From positions 1 through 64,000 of the forward strand of contig CAVVCO010000008.1 in NCBI GenBank assembly GCA_963746735.1: a stretch of DNA of 64,000 nt, in the 5' to 3' direction. This stretch comes from CAVSWT01 sp963746735 (GTDB lineage Bacteria; Bacteroidota; Ignavibacteria; Ignavibacteriales; Ignavibacteriaceae). The first letter of the stretch is position 1; each line of letters begins with the position of its first letter. Positions 6,158 through 15,271 of the stretch are shown piece by piece. The notes below the pieces were generated by a model. It was not told where the DNA came from. It saw nothing but the letters and a program-made list of their open reading frames with translations, and searched no databases. The position numbers and the translations under genes are program-made.

Positions 6158-9157
6158 TTAAAGCTCCGGTTTAAGAATCACACCTTTATTTTTATGGCCA
6201 TTCATTTTCACAGTAATTGATTTTTCAAATCTAACCTGTCTTGTATAATTCATTTTTTCAATTGGTTCCTGAGTTAGAAGCCAATCCCAATCCACAAAGT
6301 CATTTTCATTTGAATTAACTGTAAAGTATCCAACCATGAACGAAGTAATATTTTGAAAGAAGTGTGAACCTTGTGAAGGTGCGACTACAAGCTCCTTAAA
6401 GCTGGTTTCGATTATTGCTTTAGCTCCTGAAATATTTTCCCATGTAACTGGAATACCAAGCCATGGATCTAAGCTTCCCCATCTTCCCACTCCAATTAAC
6501 AGGTATGGGCGGTTTTCCGAAATTAACTGACTATTAAATTTGCTTACTTCCTTTGCAACTTCTCTTGTTTTTGATCTATCAAAAAGATGGTAGTCCACAA
6601 AAACAATATCAAAGATATCTGTAATAACACCGTTACCTAAAACCTGGTTGCTGTGACAGATTAATTTTTCAGTTTCAAAATCCTCAACTGAAAGTTCCTC
6701 TAATTCCCGGTTAATAACCAGCGGCCGCATTTGAAGTAAACCAAATTGTTTTGGCATTCCATTAGTCACAGACATATTAACCGCAAACTCAATCTCAATA
6801 GGGGTTCCCATTCCCCAGGTCCCCATGTCCAGAAGCAATTCTAAAATTTCCGGCAATGGAAATATTTTATGCCTGAGCACAGGCCCGAATGTAATTACTC
6901 TCATTCCTTTTCTTGATAAGCCATCCGTAATTGAATCGTTATCAGGAGAGTAAGTTGAACCGACATAGTTTAAAGTACCGTCTTTTTCAGCATCATCAAG
7001 ATTATGTTGCTCAAGAAGCAAATCCTGTGCAGTATAATTAACTTCATTTTGAAGATTCATTTGTAATGAGAAAAAATTTCTCTGGCTGCTGTTCAGTGAT
7101 TCATCGATAGAATAAAATTGAATCAAGTCTGTAGGATATTTTGGACAAAATTTAACTGTGTTTCCGCCATCAACTACCTGCTTACCTAAACCAAGAGCAA
7201 CCGATACAATTCCATCCAAAGGCTTTTGCGGATGCAGCGGATAAAAATTATAAGACTTAGCAACACCTGAAAAATCCGGGTAAAATCTTTCGTTATGTTT
7301 ATTACCAATCATCTTCTGAATTATAACTGCCATCTTCTCTTCTTCAAGGCGGTAAGAAGTTATCTTAATATAATCCTTTGTACTTTGATAAAAAGTTGAA
7401 GCATATACTTTTTTAATTGTGTTTAGCAAATCATTAAGTCTGAATAAAGGATTAGGGTGATTGTTTGGAAGCATATAAGTTTTATATACGCCGGCAAAAG
7501 GATGATACTGTGAATCTTCAAGCAAGCTGGAAGAACGCACAGCGAGCGGTGCGTGTACTAAATCTAAAAAAGCAGCAAGTTCAGCTAGAATTTCTTCAGG
7601 GAATTTTTCTGCTTCCAGGAAACGTCTTGTTATTTCTTCATCGTCACTGCCGTTGAGTGCAAACTTTCTTAAATTATTTTCATCTATAAATTGATCGAAT
7701 ACTTCAGTGCCTACTACAACTGCCGGCGGCACATAGATAATTACATCATCAAATTGTTTTCTTATGTTGTAGTTATTTATTAACGAGTTTACAAATCCCA
7801 GGCCTCTAGCCTTACCGCCCAATGAGCCTCCGCCTATACGTGCAAAGCTGCTGTCCGGATCAAATGAATCTTTAGTGAAGTCGGTTATTATTCCTCTTTG
7901 CCTGGCATGCCTGTAATTGTTTAATGTATCAACTAAATCCTTTCTTAAATTCTCTACGGAAGAATAATCAGTAACTTTTCTAGGGCGCAACTGATGCGCC
8001 AGCCAAAATTCAGTTCTTGCTTTCAGCCAGTTTGAAAAATGATTTCTTTCTGCATGAAATAAAATACTTTCTATAGGCGCTCTCTTTAGGTGCTTTTCCA
8101 GTGATCTGAGATCGTTGGCTCTTCCCACTTCTGTTCCATCTGGAGTTCTAAAAATAAAATCGCCGAAGCTGAAATGGGTGATCATAAATTGTCTCAGCTC
8201 GCTCAGAAGTAATGCCGAATCTTTTAAAATAAAAGCTGCATCTACATCTTTTGCATCTTCAGCATTTTCTTCCATATTTGAAAGTAGAAGAGTTGGAATA
8301 TCAGGATGTTCAACCTTAACATTTTTTGTAAACTTTATTCCGGCTTTAGGATCTTGAATTCCTTCATTAGGGAAATCAATATCGGAAATTATTCCAAGAA
8401 TATATTCTTTATATTTTTGGTAAAACTCCCAAGCTTCTTCATAATTAGAACAAAGAAGGATTTTTGGCCGGGCACGCATTCGTAAAAATTTATGAGTTAA
8501 ATTTATACCTTCCGAAATCAACCGCCTGGATTGCTTTAACATTTCAGTATAAATGAGAGGAAGGAAAGAAGAGTAGTATCTAACATTATCTTCAATTACA
8601 ATTACGGTCTGTACTCCAACAATTTTTGTATCATGCTCTACATTTAATCTGTCTTCAATATATTTGATAATAGCAATTATAATTCTAAAATCACCCTGCC
8701 ATACAAATATTTTATCAAATACTGCTATATCCTTATTCCGAAGAAGCTGATTTAACTCTTTATTATCATGAGCTAATAGAACCACAGGAATATTTAATCC
8801 AGACTGTTTAACAAGCTTTGCAAAATTTATAGCATGCATGTCTTCGATATGCAGCGTGGTAATGATAAGATCAAAACGGTTTTCCTCTTTTGCCAGGTTT
8901 ATAGCTTCTTTACCGCTTGAAACTCTTGTTAAATCTGGTGAATGACTTAAACCTAACCCTTGATATTCGTTCCTGATTAATTCATATAACCTGCCGTCTT
9001 CTTCAAATAGATATAGATCATACAGACTTGAGACTAAAAGTATATTGCGAATACGCAGCCGCATTAAATTTTGAAAACCCTGGAAACGGTTGCCGTAACC
9101 ATGCTCAATCCAGAATGCATCAAAATTGTCTTTTACTTCTTCGAAGTTGTGTTTCAT
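6158..9157 (-). CDS. Receiver-receiver-ATP-grasp protein (PEP-synthase N-domain-like), paralogue A
   Basis: A 999-residue multidomain protein. Residues ~38-170 form a receiver-like fold, but the phosphoacceptor strand reads DLIITT, with threonine in place of aspartate (about T100/T101). Residues ~183-325 form a second receiver with E189-D190, D259, S293 and K312, the expected phosphorylation set, interrupted by a ~30-residue helical insertion. Residues ~440-815 match the nucleotide-binding ATP-grasp domain of PEP synthase/PPDK: GGGSLGGKARGLG (442-454), VRSSSLLEDS (540-549), MAVIIQKM and LLQMRP. The swivelling phosphohistidine domain and PEP TIM barrel are missing; instead a ~185-residue C-terminal domain has GVGRWGS and PSQGSHFFQN. 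It is 107 bases downstream of a gdhA gene, so a link to nitrogen/carbon metabolism is likely, but the reaction is unknown. Confidence 0.85.
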   Translation of the reverse strand: MKHNFEEVKDNFDAFWIEHGYGNRFQGFQNLMRLRIRNILLVSSLYDLYLFEEDGRLYELIRNEYQGLGLSHSPDLTRVSSGKEAINLAKEENRFDLIITTLHIEDMHAINFAKLVKQSGLNIPVVLLAHDNKELNQLLRNKDIAVFDKIFVWQGDFRIIIAIIKYIEDRLNVEHDTKIVGVQTVIVIEDNVRYYSSFLPLIYTEMLKQSRRLISEGINLTHKFLRMRARPKILLCSNYEEAWEFYQKYKEYILGIISDIDFPNEGIQDPKAGIKFTKNVKVEHPDIPTLLLSNMEENAEDAKDVDAAFILKDSALLLSELRQFMITHFSFGDFIFRTPDGTEVGRANDLRSLEKHLKRAPIESILFHAERNHFSNWLKARTEFWLAHQLRPRKVTDYSSVENLRKDLVDTLNNYRHARQRGIITDFTKDSFDPDSSFARIGGGSLGGKARGLGFVNSLINNYNIRKQFDDVIIYVPPAVVVGTEVFDQFIDENNLRKFALNGSDDEEITRRFLEAEKFPEEILAELAAFLDLVHAPLAVRSSSLLEDSQYHPFAGVYKTYMLPNNHPNPLFRLNDLLNTIKKVYASTFYQSTKDYIKITSYRLEEEKMAVIIQKMIGNKHNERFYPDFSGVAKSYNFYPLHPQKPLDGIVSVALGLGKQVVDGGNTVKFCPKYPTDLIQFYSIDESLNSSQRNFFSLQMNLQNEVNYTAQDLLLEQHNLDDAEKDGTLNYVGSTYSPDNDSITDGLSRKGMRVITFGPVLRHKIFPLPEILELLLDMGTWGMGTPIEIEFAVNMSVTNGMPKQFGLLQMRPLVINRELEELSVEDFETEKLICHSNQVLGNGVITDIFDIVFVDYHLFDRSKTREVAKEVSKFNSQLISENRPYLLIGVGRWGSLDPWLGIPVTWENISGAKAIIETSFKELVVAPSQGSHFFQNITSFMVGYFTVNSNENDFVDWDWLLTQEPIEKMNYTRQVRFEKSITVKMNGHKNKGVILKPEL

Positions 9158-9226
9158 AAACTAATTTTGTCAACAATGAAAATTATTTGAGAACTATAAA
9201 AGCTTCATCATTATTTAAAATAAATA

Positions 9227-9246
9227 GGGCTGCAATTCAGCAGCCC
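9227..9246 (-). terminator. Intrinsic terminator of the NADP-type gdhA
   Basis: A 7-bp perfect stem (GGGCTGC/GCAGCCC) with a six-base loop. On the minus strand it is followed by TATTTATTTTAAA. It lies 17 bases beyond the stop codon of the glutamate dehydrogenase at 9264-10625 and would end or attenuate that transcript before the next gene. Confidence 0.7.
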
Positions 9247-9263
9247 CTCATTAACTTTTATAA

Positions 9264-10625
9264 TTAAACAACTCCCTGATCAATCATTGCATCTGCAACT
9301 TTTAGGAAGCCGCCGATGTTAGCGCCATTAACATAATTGCCAGGTGTTCCAAATCTATTAGACATTTCTACACAAGTACTATGTATATTTCTCATAATCA
9401 TTTTTAATCGTGCGTCAACTTCTTCCCTATTCCATGGGAGCCTCATACTATTTTGTGTCATTTCCAAACCTGAAACTGCTACACCGCCTGCATTAGCAGC
9501 TTTGCCGGGGCCGTAAAGAATTTTTTCATCTAAGAATATATTGACACCTTCAATAGTAGTAGGCATATTAGCGCCTTCACTTACTACGTAAACGCCGTTC
9601 TTAATAAGATTCTTAGCATCGTTTTCATTTATTTCATTTTGAGTAGCACTCGGGAATGCACAATCAGCTTTATGATCCCACAAAGGATTATGGTTCATCT
9701 TTGGATCAATTGCCGTATACACAACACCTTTAAATTTGTCTGCGTATTCTTTTATTCTACCGCGGCGAACATTTTTTAGATCCATTATGTATTGTAATTT
9801 TTCTTGTGTAAATCCCGCTTCATCATAAACATATCCGTTTGAATCCGAAAGAGTAACAACTTTACCGCCAAGCTCAAGAATTTTTTCAACTGTATACTGA
9901 GCAACGTTTCCACTTCCTGAAACTAGACAGGTTTTTCCTTCAAGGGTTTGGTTTCTTGTTTCAAGCATTTCGGCTGCAAAATATACTGAACCGAATCCAG
10001 TAGCTTCAGGTCGAATTAATGAACCGCCCCAGTTTAATCCTTTGCCTGTTAGAACTCCGGTAAATTCATTTCTTAATTTTTTATACTGGCCGAATAAGAA
10101 ACCAATTTCTCTTCCGCCTACACCAATATCACCGGCTGGCACATCGGTGTTGGGGCCAATATGCCTATACAATTCGGACATGAACGCCTGGCAGAAACGC
10201 ATAATCTTTAAATCGCTTTTGCCTTTGGGATCGAAATCTGAACCGCCTTTGCCGCCGCCCATTGGCAAAGTTGTTAAGCTGTTTTTAAATACCTGCTCGA
10301 AAGCTAAAAATTTTAATATGCCCAAATTAACAGACGGGTGAAATCTTAAACCGCCTTTATAAGGGCCGATGGCGCTGTTCATTTCAATTCGGTAGCCTCT
10401 GTTAATATGAATTTCGCCCTGTTCGTCAACCCAGGGTACACGGAATGAAATTACTCTCTCAGGCTCAATTATTCTTTCAAGAACTTTTGCAGCTCTATAT
10501 TCGGGGTGTCTTTCAAATACTAATTCAAGTGAATCTGCAACCTCTTCAACAGCCTGGTGAAATTCTGGTTCACTTGGATTTTTAGCTTTTACCTCAGCGA
10601 GAAGATCTTTTACGTAGTCGGACAT
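9264..10625 (-). CDS. gdhA: Glutamate dehydrogenase, GdhA type (NADP-like coenzyme loop)
   Basis: A 453-residue hexameric glutamate dehydrogenase of the E. coli GdhA type. The substrate domain has GPYKGGLRFHPSVN, the catalytic lysine K126 in PMGGGKGGSDFDPKG, and NTDVPAGDIGVG. The Rossmann domain starts with GSGNVA (237-242) followed by Q243, and SDS at 260-262, the pattern of NADP(H)-linked enzymes that assimilate ammonia. It is very similar over the first ~230 residues to the paralogue at 13931-15271 but differs in the coenzyme loops. It lies between the two receiver/ATP-grasp genes on the minus strand and is followed by its own terminator hairpin. Coenzyme choice is inferred from these residues. 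Confidence 0.95.
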   Translation of the reverse strand: MSDYVKDLLAEVKAKNPSEPEFHQAVEEVADSLELVFERHPEYRAAKVLERIIEPERVISFRVPWVDEQGEIHINRGYRIEMNSAIGPYKGGLRFHPSVNLGILKFLAFEQVFKNSLTTLPMGGGKGGSDFDPKGKSDLKIMRFCQAFMSELYRHIGPNTDVPAGDIGVGGREIGFLFGQYKKLRNEFTGVLTGKGLNWGGSLIRPEATGFGSVYFAAEMLETRNQTLEGKTCLVSGSGNVAQYTVEKILELGGKVVTLSDSNGYVYDEAGFTQEKLQYIMDLKNVRRGRIKEYADKFKGVVYTAIDPKMNHNPLWDHKADCAFPSATQNEINENDAKNLIKNGVYVVSEGANMPTTIEGVNIFLDEKILYGPGKAANAGGVAVSGLEMTQNSMRLPWNREEVDARLKMIMRNIHSTCVEMSNRFGTPGNYVNGANIGGFLKVADAMIDQGVV

Positions 10626-10755
10626 TACTGCCTCCCTGTATTTTTATTGATTATGTATTCAGTGCTTTTGGCACACTTAACTAAATTTGTTTTGAGCATT
10701 TTTGAAGTCAAAACGTATGATGAAAATTATGATAACATTTTCTCAAAGTATAATT

Positions 10756-13700
10756 TTACTTTTCTGGTTTTAAAATCACACCTTTATTTTTTGTTCCATT
10801 AATTTTTACAATTATTTGTTTATCAAATCTTAGATGCTTCGTATATTTAAATTCTTCAATTGGCTTTTCATTATTAAGCCAGTCCCAATTAATAAAATCA
10901 AAATGATTTGTAGAATTAACTGTGAAATATCCAACTTTAAATGAAGTCAAATTCTGGAAGAAGTGCGACCCTTGAGATGGTGTAACATTCATATCTTTAA
11001 AACTGGTTTCAACTATAACTGCCGCCCCGGCAATCTGATCCCAGGTAACCGGTATGCCAAGCCATTGATCGAGGCTTCCCCAGCGCCCAACACCAATTAA
11101 TATATATGGCCTTTTCTGTTCGAGAAGCTTTGAATTTATCATGCTAACTTCGGTAGCAACCTCCCTGCTTTTAGCTCGTTCAAATTTCTGGTAATCAACA
11201 TAAACAATATCATAAATTGCATTCACGGCACCATTTCCCAAAACCTGCTGGCTTTGACAAATTAATTCATTTTTATCCGAGTAATCAACATTTAATTCTT
11301 CAAGTTCATGACTGATAACCAGCGGCCTCATTTGAAGCATTGCGAATTCTTTCGGCATCCCGGGATGCACGTTCATGTTTACCGCAAATTCAATTTCAAC
11401 AGGAACTCCCATTCCCCAGGTTCCCATTTCCAAAAGCAGTTCAAGAATTTCAGCGAGCGGAAAAACATTATGCTTTAAGATTGATGCAAATGTTACAACT
11501 CTTTTTCCGTGCCTTGACACACCATCATAAACAGCATCATCTTCAACCGAATACGTTGAACCGACATGAAATAAAGTTTGGTCTTCTTCAGCTTTTGTTA
11601 AATCATATTTTTTTACTAATCGATCCGGCTGCTGTGTTGCTTGATCATCAAGGTGACCATTAATATCTAGTGCAAAAAATTCCTGCTGAGCATTTCTAAG
11701 AGTTTCTTTAGTAGAAAAAAATTGAAGAAGATGTTTCGGATATTTAGGACAAAATCTAACTGCCATTCCACCGTCAACTACCTGCTTGCCTAATCCTAAT
11801 GCTACGAGTGCAATTCCGTCGGAAGATTTTTGCGGAGGAACCGGATAAAAATTAAATGACTTTGCAACCCCGGCATAATCCGGATAGAATCTTCCATCAC
11901 GCTGAGCTCCAACAATCTTTTGAATTATGACTGCCATTTTTTCTTCTTCTAGACTATAGGCAGTTGCCTTCATATAATCTTTGGCTTTTTTATAAAACGT
12001 TGAAGCGTAAACTCCCTTAATACATTGAAGCAGCTCATCTAGTCTAACCTGAATATTCGGATTATTATTTGGTATCATGTAGGTTTGATATACACCGGCA
12101 AAAGGCTGGAATTGAGAATCTTCCAAAAGGCTTGATGAACGAATTGCAAGCGGCCCGATAGTAATTTCTAAATATTCAGTAAGCTTAGTAATAATGTCAG
12201 GAGGAAAATTCGGCACATGAAGAAATCTCAATGTAATTTCTTCATCGCTTGTAGAGCTTAACGCAAAAACATCTAGATGGTTTTCTTCAATAAAATGATC
12301 AAAAACATCCGTGGCTATTACAATAGCAGAAGGAACCGAAATTTCTACTCCTGGAAATTTATACCTTATTTTATTATTATTTATTAAAGTATTTATAAAA
12401 CCAAGTCCCCGCGCTTTGCCTCCTAAAGAACCACCGCCGATACGGGCAAAGCTATTTTTAGGGTCAAATGTTTCTTTATTAAAATCTGTTATTATGCCGC
12501 GCTGGCGAAGCTCAAGGTAAAGTTTTATAGAATTAATTAATTCTAATCTCAGCTCTTCCGAAGAACTAAAATCAGAAACCTGTCTCGGCCTTAATTTATG
12601 TGCTAGCCAAAATTCAGTTCGGGCCTTAAGCCATTTGGAAAAATCATTTCTTTCAGCATGATAGACAATACTTTCAATTGGGATAACTACAAGCTGTTCT
12701 TCCAAAGTAATTAAATTATTAGCTCGTCCAACTTCTTTCCCGTCTGGAGTTTGAAAAATAAAATCGCCGAATCCAAAGTGATTAATCATAAAATCACGAA
12801 GCTCATGAAGCAGGCGCGGAGAGTTTTTATATAGGAACCCTGCACCTGCTGCTTTAGCTTTTTCAGCAAAATCAGGATTGCTTGACTGCAATAATATGGG
12901 AATATCTTTAAGCCTAGCTTTTACATTTTGCGAAAATTTAATTCCTGCTTCCGGATCTCTTTGTCCATGATGCTTAAAGTTGCTGTCGCTGATAATTCCT
13001 AAAATAAAATTTTCATATTTCGTAAAATAATCCCAGGCCTCTTCATAAGTCGTACAAAGTAAAATCTTTGGCCTCGCACGCATACGAAGGAATTTATGAG
13101 TAAGATTTATTCCTTCACTAATCAATCTCTGAGACTGCTTAAAGATTTCCGTATAAACAAGAGGAAGATAAGCTGAATAAAATTTTACATTGTCTTCAAC
13201 AAGAATTATTACCTGTACGCCCGCCGCAGAAGCATCGTTCTCTACGTTCATCCTGTCTTCAGCATATTTTATTATACCGATAAGTAAACGGTAATCGCCC
13301 TGCCAGATAAAAATTCTATCAAAGATAGAAGTATCGTAATTTGTTACAAGCTCTTTTCTTTCGCGGTTATCATAAGCAAGCAGAATTATTGGTGCCTTCA
13401 CGCCGGTCTTTTTTATCAGTTCAGCCAGCTTAATTACATGCATGTCATCAATGTGAAGAGTGGTAATTATGAGATCAAAACTATTTTCTTGAAGCAGTAA
13501 TTCAATTGCTTCTGTTCCGGTTGTTACATGTGTAATTTCAGGTGCTTGACTGAGGTTTAAGACTTGATATTCCTGGCGGATTAATTCGTAAAGCCTTCCG
13601 TCTTCTTCGAATAAATAATAATCATAAAGGCTGGATACAAGCAGGATTTCACGGATTTTATAGCGCATTAATTTTTGAAATTTTTTAATGCGGCTGCTGA

Positions 13701-13764
13701 AAATGTCTTCTATACTAAAGAGGCCGAGCTTGTCCATTTTAGTAATTTTAGTATTTTCAAACAA
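10756..13764 (-). CDS. Receiver-receiver-ATP-grasp protein (PEP-synthase N-domain-like), paralogue B
   Basis: A 1002-residue paralogue of the 6158-9157 product with the same domain order. Receiver 1 (~39-172) again lacks the phosphoacceptor aspartate (DLIITTLHIDDMH). Receiver 2 (~184-326) keeps E190-D191, D260, S294/S295 and K313. The ATP-grasp part includes IGGGSLGGKARGLGF, AIRSSSLLEDSQ, MAVIIQKIVG and MLQMRP. The C-terminal domain ends with GVGRWGS, TPSQGSHFFQN and KNKGVILKPEK, nearly the same as paralogue A. There is no PPDK-type phosphohistidine or PEP-binding domain. It lies 130 bases upstream of gdhA and 166 bases downstream of the third glutamate dehydrogenase. Database names such as PEP synthase would overstate what the domains support. 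Confidence 0.85.
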   Translation of the reverse strand: MFENTKITKMDKLGLFSIEDIFSSRIKKFQKLMRYKIREILLVSSLYDYYLFEEDGRLYELIRQEYQVLNLSQAPEITHVTTGTEAIELLLQENSFDLIITTLHIDDMHVIKLAELIKKTGVKAPIILLAYDNRERKELVTNYDTSIFDRIFIWQGDYRLLIGIIKYAEDRMNVENDASAAGVQVIILVEDNVKFYSAYLPLVYTEIFKQSQRLISEGINLTHKFLRMRARPKILLCTTYEEAWDYFTKYENFILGIISDSNFKHHGQRDPEAGIKFSQNVKARLKDIPILLQSSNPDFAEKAKAAGAGFLYKNSPRLLHELRDFMINHFGFGDFIFQTPDGKEVGRANNLITLEEQLVVIPIESIVYHAERNDFSKWLKARTEFWLAHKLRPRQVSDFSSSEELRLELINSIKLYLELRQRGIITDFNKETFDPKNSFARIGGGSLGGKARGLGFINTLINNNKIRYKFPGVEISVPSAIVIATDVFDHFIEENHLDVFALSSTSDEEITLRFLHVPNFPPDIITKLTEYLEITIGPLAIRSSSLLEDSQFQPFAGVYQTYMIPNNNPNIQVRLDELLQCIKGVYASTFYKKAKDYMKATAYSLEEEKMAVIIQKIVGAQRDGRFYPDYAGVAKSFNFYPVPPQKSSDGIALVALGLGKQVVDGGMAVRFCPKYPKHLLQFFSTKETLRNAQQEFFALDINGHLDDQATQQPDRLVKKYDLTKAEEDQTLFHVGSTYSVEDDAVYDGVSRHGKRVVTFASILKHNVFPLAEILELLLEMGTWGMGVPVEIEFAVNMNVHPGMPKEFAMLQMRPLVISHELEELNVDYSDKNELICQSQQVLGNGAVNAIYDIVYVDYQKFERAKSREVATEVSMINSKLLEQKRPYILIGVGRWGSLDQWLGIPVTWDQIAGAAVIVETSFKDMNVTPSQGSHFFQNLTSFKVGYFTVNSTNHFDFINWDWLNNEKPIEEFKYTKHLRFDKQIIVKINGTKNKGVILKPEK

Positions 13765-13930
13765 AACTAAATCCGTATCAGTTATTTCGTAGCAAAAAAA
13801 TCTTCACTTATAAAATAGTAAAGATTACGACTTTTATCATTGATAAAACATATCAATTATAAAGAGAGTGACAGAAATGACAATTAAACAATTCCATCAC
13901 TCCAATATACTATTCTTTCAATATATTCCG

Positions 13931-15271
13931 TTAAACCAAACCTTGATCAAGCATTGCATCTGCAACTTTTAAGAAACCTGCAATGTTTGCACCATTAACA
14001 TAATTTCCTGGTGTTCCGAATCTTGCTGCTGTAGAAACACAAGTATCATGAATCTTTTTCATAATCTGTTGAAGTCTTTCATCAACTTCATCACGAAGCC
14101 AGGGTAAACGCATACTATTTTGAGTCATTTCAAGTCCTGAAACCGCGACACCACCTGCATTTGAAGCCTTGCCTGGAGAATAAAGAATACCGGCTTGTTT
14201 TATAACTTTATATGCATCCAAAGTAGTCGGCATGTTTGCACCTTCGCATACGCAGATGCATCCGTTTTTTATTAACTCTTTTGCGTCATCTTCAAAAATT
14301 TCATTTTGTGTTGCGCAAGGCATTGCCACATCTACCTTAACACCCCAAGGGCGTTTGCCGGAAAAGAATTCAGCTTTAAAGTGATCTGCATAATCCTGAA
14401 CTCTGTCATTAGCGCTGGAACGCAGTTTCAACATATAATCAACTTTCTCTCCCTTCACGCCATCTTTATCATAAACAAAACCATCCGGGCCTGATAATGT
14501 AACTACTCTTCCACCCAGTTGATTTATTTTTTTAACCGCACCCCAGGCAACATTTCCAAAACCGGAAACTGCAAATGTCTTTCCTTCAACTTCAAGACCT
14601 TTTGTTTTTAACATTTCCTGTGCAAAATAAACAGCTCCGAAACCCGTCGCTTCTGGGCGAACCAATGAACCGCCCCAGCTTAATCCTTTGCCGGTAAGTA
14701 CTCCAGTAAATTCATTTTTTAATCTTTTATATTGGCCAAAAAGATAACCAATTTCTCTTGCTCCTACTCCGATATCTCCAGCTGGTACATCTGTATTTGG
14801 ACCGATGTGACGAAATAATTCAGTCATAAAACTTTGGCAGAAACGCATAACTTCATTATCACTTTTCCCTTTAGGATCGAAATCAGAACCGCCTTTCCCT
14901 CCACCCATTGGTAGGGTTGTTAAGCTGTTTTTAAATACCTGTTCAAAAGCTAAAAATTTTAATATGCCTAAATTAACTGAAGGGTGAAATCTTAACCCGC
15001 CTTTATAAGGGCCAATTGCACTGTTCATTTCAATTCTGAACCCGCGGTTTACATGAATTTCACCTTGATCATCCATCCATGGCACTCTAAATAAAACTAC
15101 TCTTTCCGGTTCGACCATTCTTTCTAAAATTTTTGCCGAACGGTATTCGGGATGCCTTTCCAAAACTATTTCCAGCGATTCAACCACTTCTTCAACTGCC
15201 TGATGAAATTCGGGCTCGTTTGGGTTTTGTGCTTTTACCTTCGTCAATAAACTATTGATGTACTCTGACAT
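13931..15271 (-). CDS. Glutamate dehydrogenase, Bacteroides-like (NAD-type coenzyme loop)
   Basis: A 446-residue glutamate dehydrogenase paralogous to the 9264-10625 product. The catalytic half is almost identical (GPYKGGLRFHPSVN, K126 in PMGGGKGG, PAGDIGVG). The Rossmann domain differs: GFGNVAW (237-243) replaces GSGNVAQ, and SGP (260-262) replaces SDS. Together with GKRPWGVKVDVAMPCATQNE, this resembles the NAD(H)-linked enzyme of Bacteroides. It is the first gene of the minus-strand cluster and faces a 420-base divergent gap. Its presence next to an NADP-type copy and a RocG-type copy suggests specialisation for opposite directions or different coenzymes. Confidence 0.95.
   Translation of the reverse strand: MSEYINSLLTKVKAQNPNEPEFHQAVEEVVESLEIVLERHPEYRSAKILERMVEPERVVLFRVPWMDDQGEIHVNRGFRIEMNSAIGPYKGGLRFHPSVNLGILKFLAFEQVFKNSLTTLPMGGGKGGSDFDPKGKSDNEVMRFCQSFMTELFRHIGPNTDVPAGDIGVGAREIGYLFGQYKRLKNEFTGVLTGKGLSWGGSLVRPEATGFGAVYFAQEMLKTKGLEVEGKTFAVSGFGNVAWGAVKKINQLGGRVVTLSGPDGFVYDKDGVKGEKVDYMLKLRSSANDRVQDYADHFKAEFFSGKRPWGVKVDVAMPCATQNEIFEDDAKELIKNGCICVCEGANMPTTLDAYKVIKQAGILYSPGKASNAGGVAVSGLEMTQNSMRLPWLRDEVDERLQQIMKKIHDTCVSTAARFGTPGNYVNGANIAGFLKVADAMLDQGLV

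Noticed and set aside
11340..11663. 107-codon plus-strand ORF in paralogue B
   Set aside because: Antisense to the conserved ATP-grasp region; His/Leu/Gln-rich composition typical of a shadow frame.
6158..13764. Calling the two large proteins phosphoenolpyruvate synthase
   Set aside because: The phosphohistidine and PEP/pyruvate domains needed for that reaction are absent; only the nucleotide-binding part matches.
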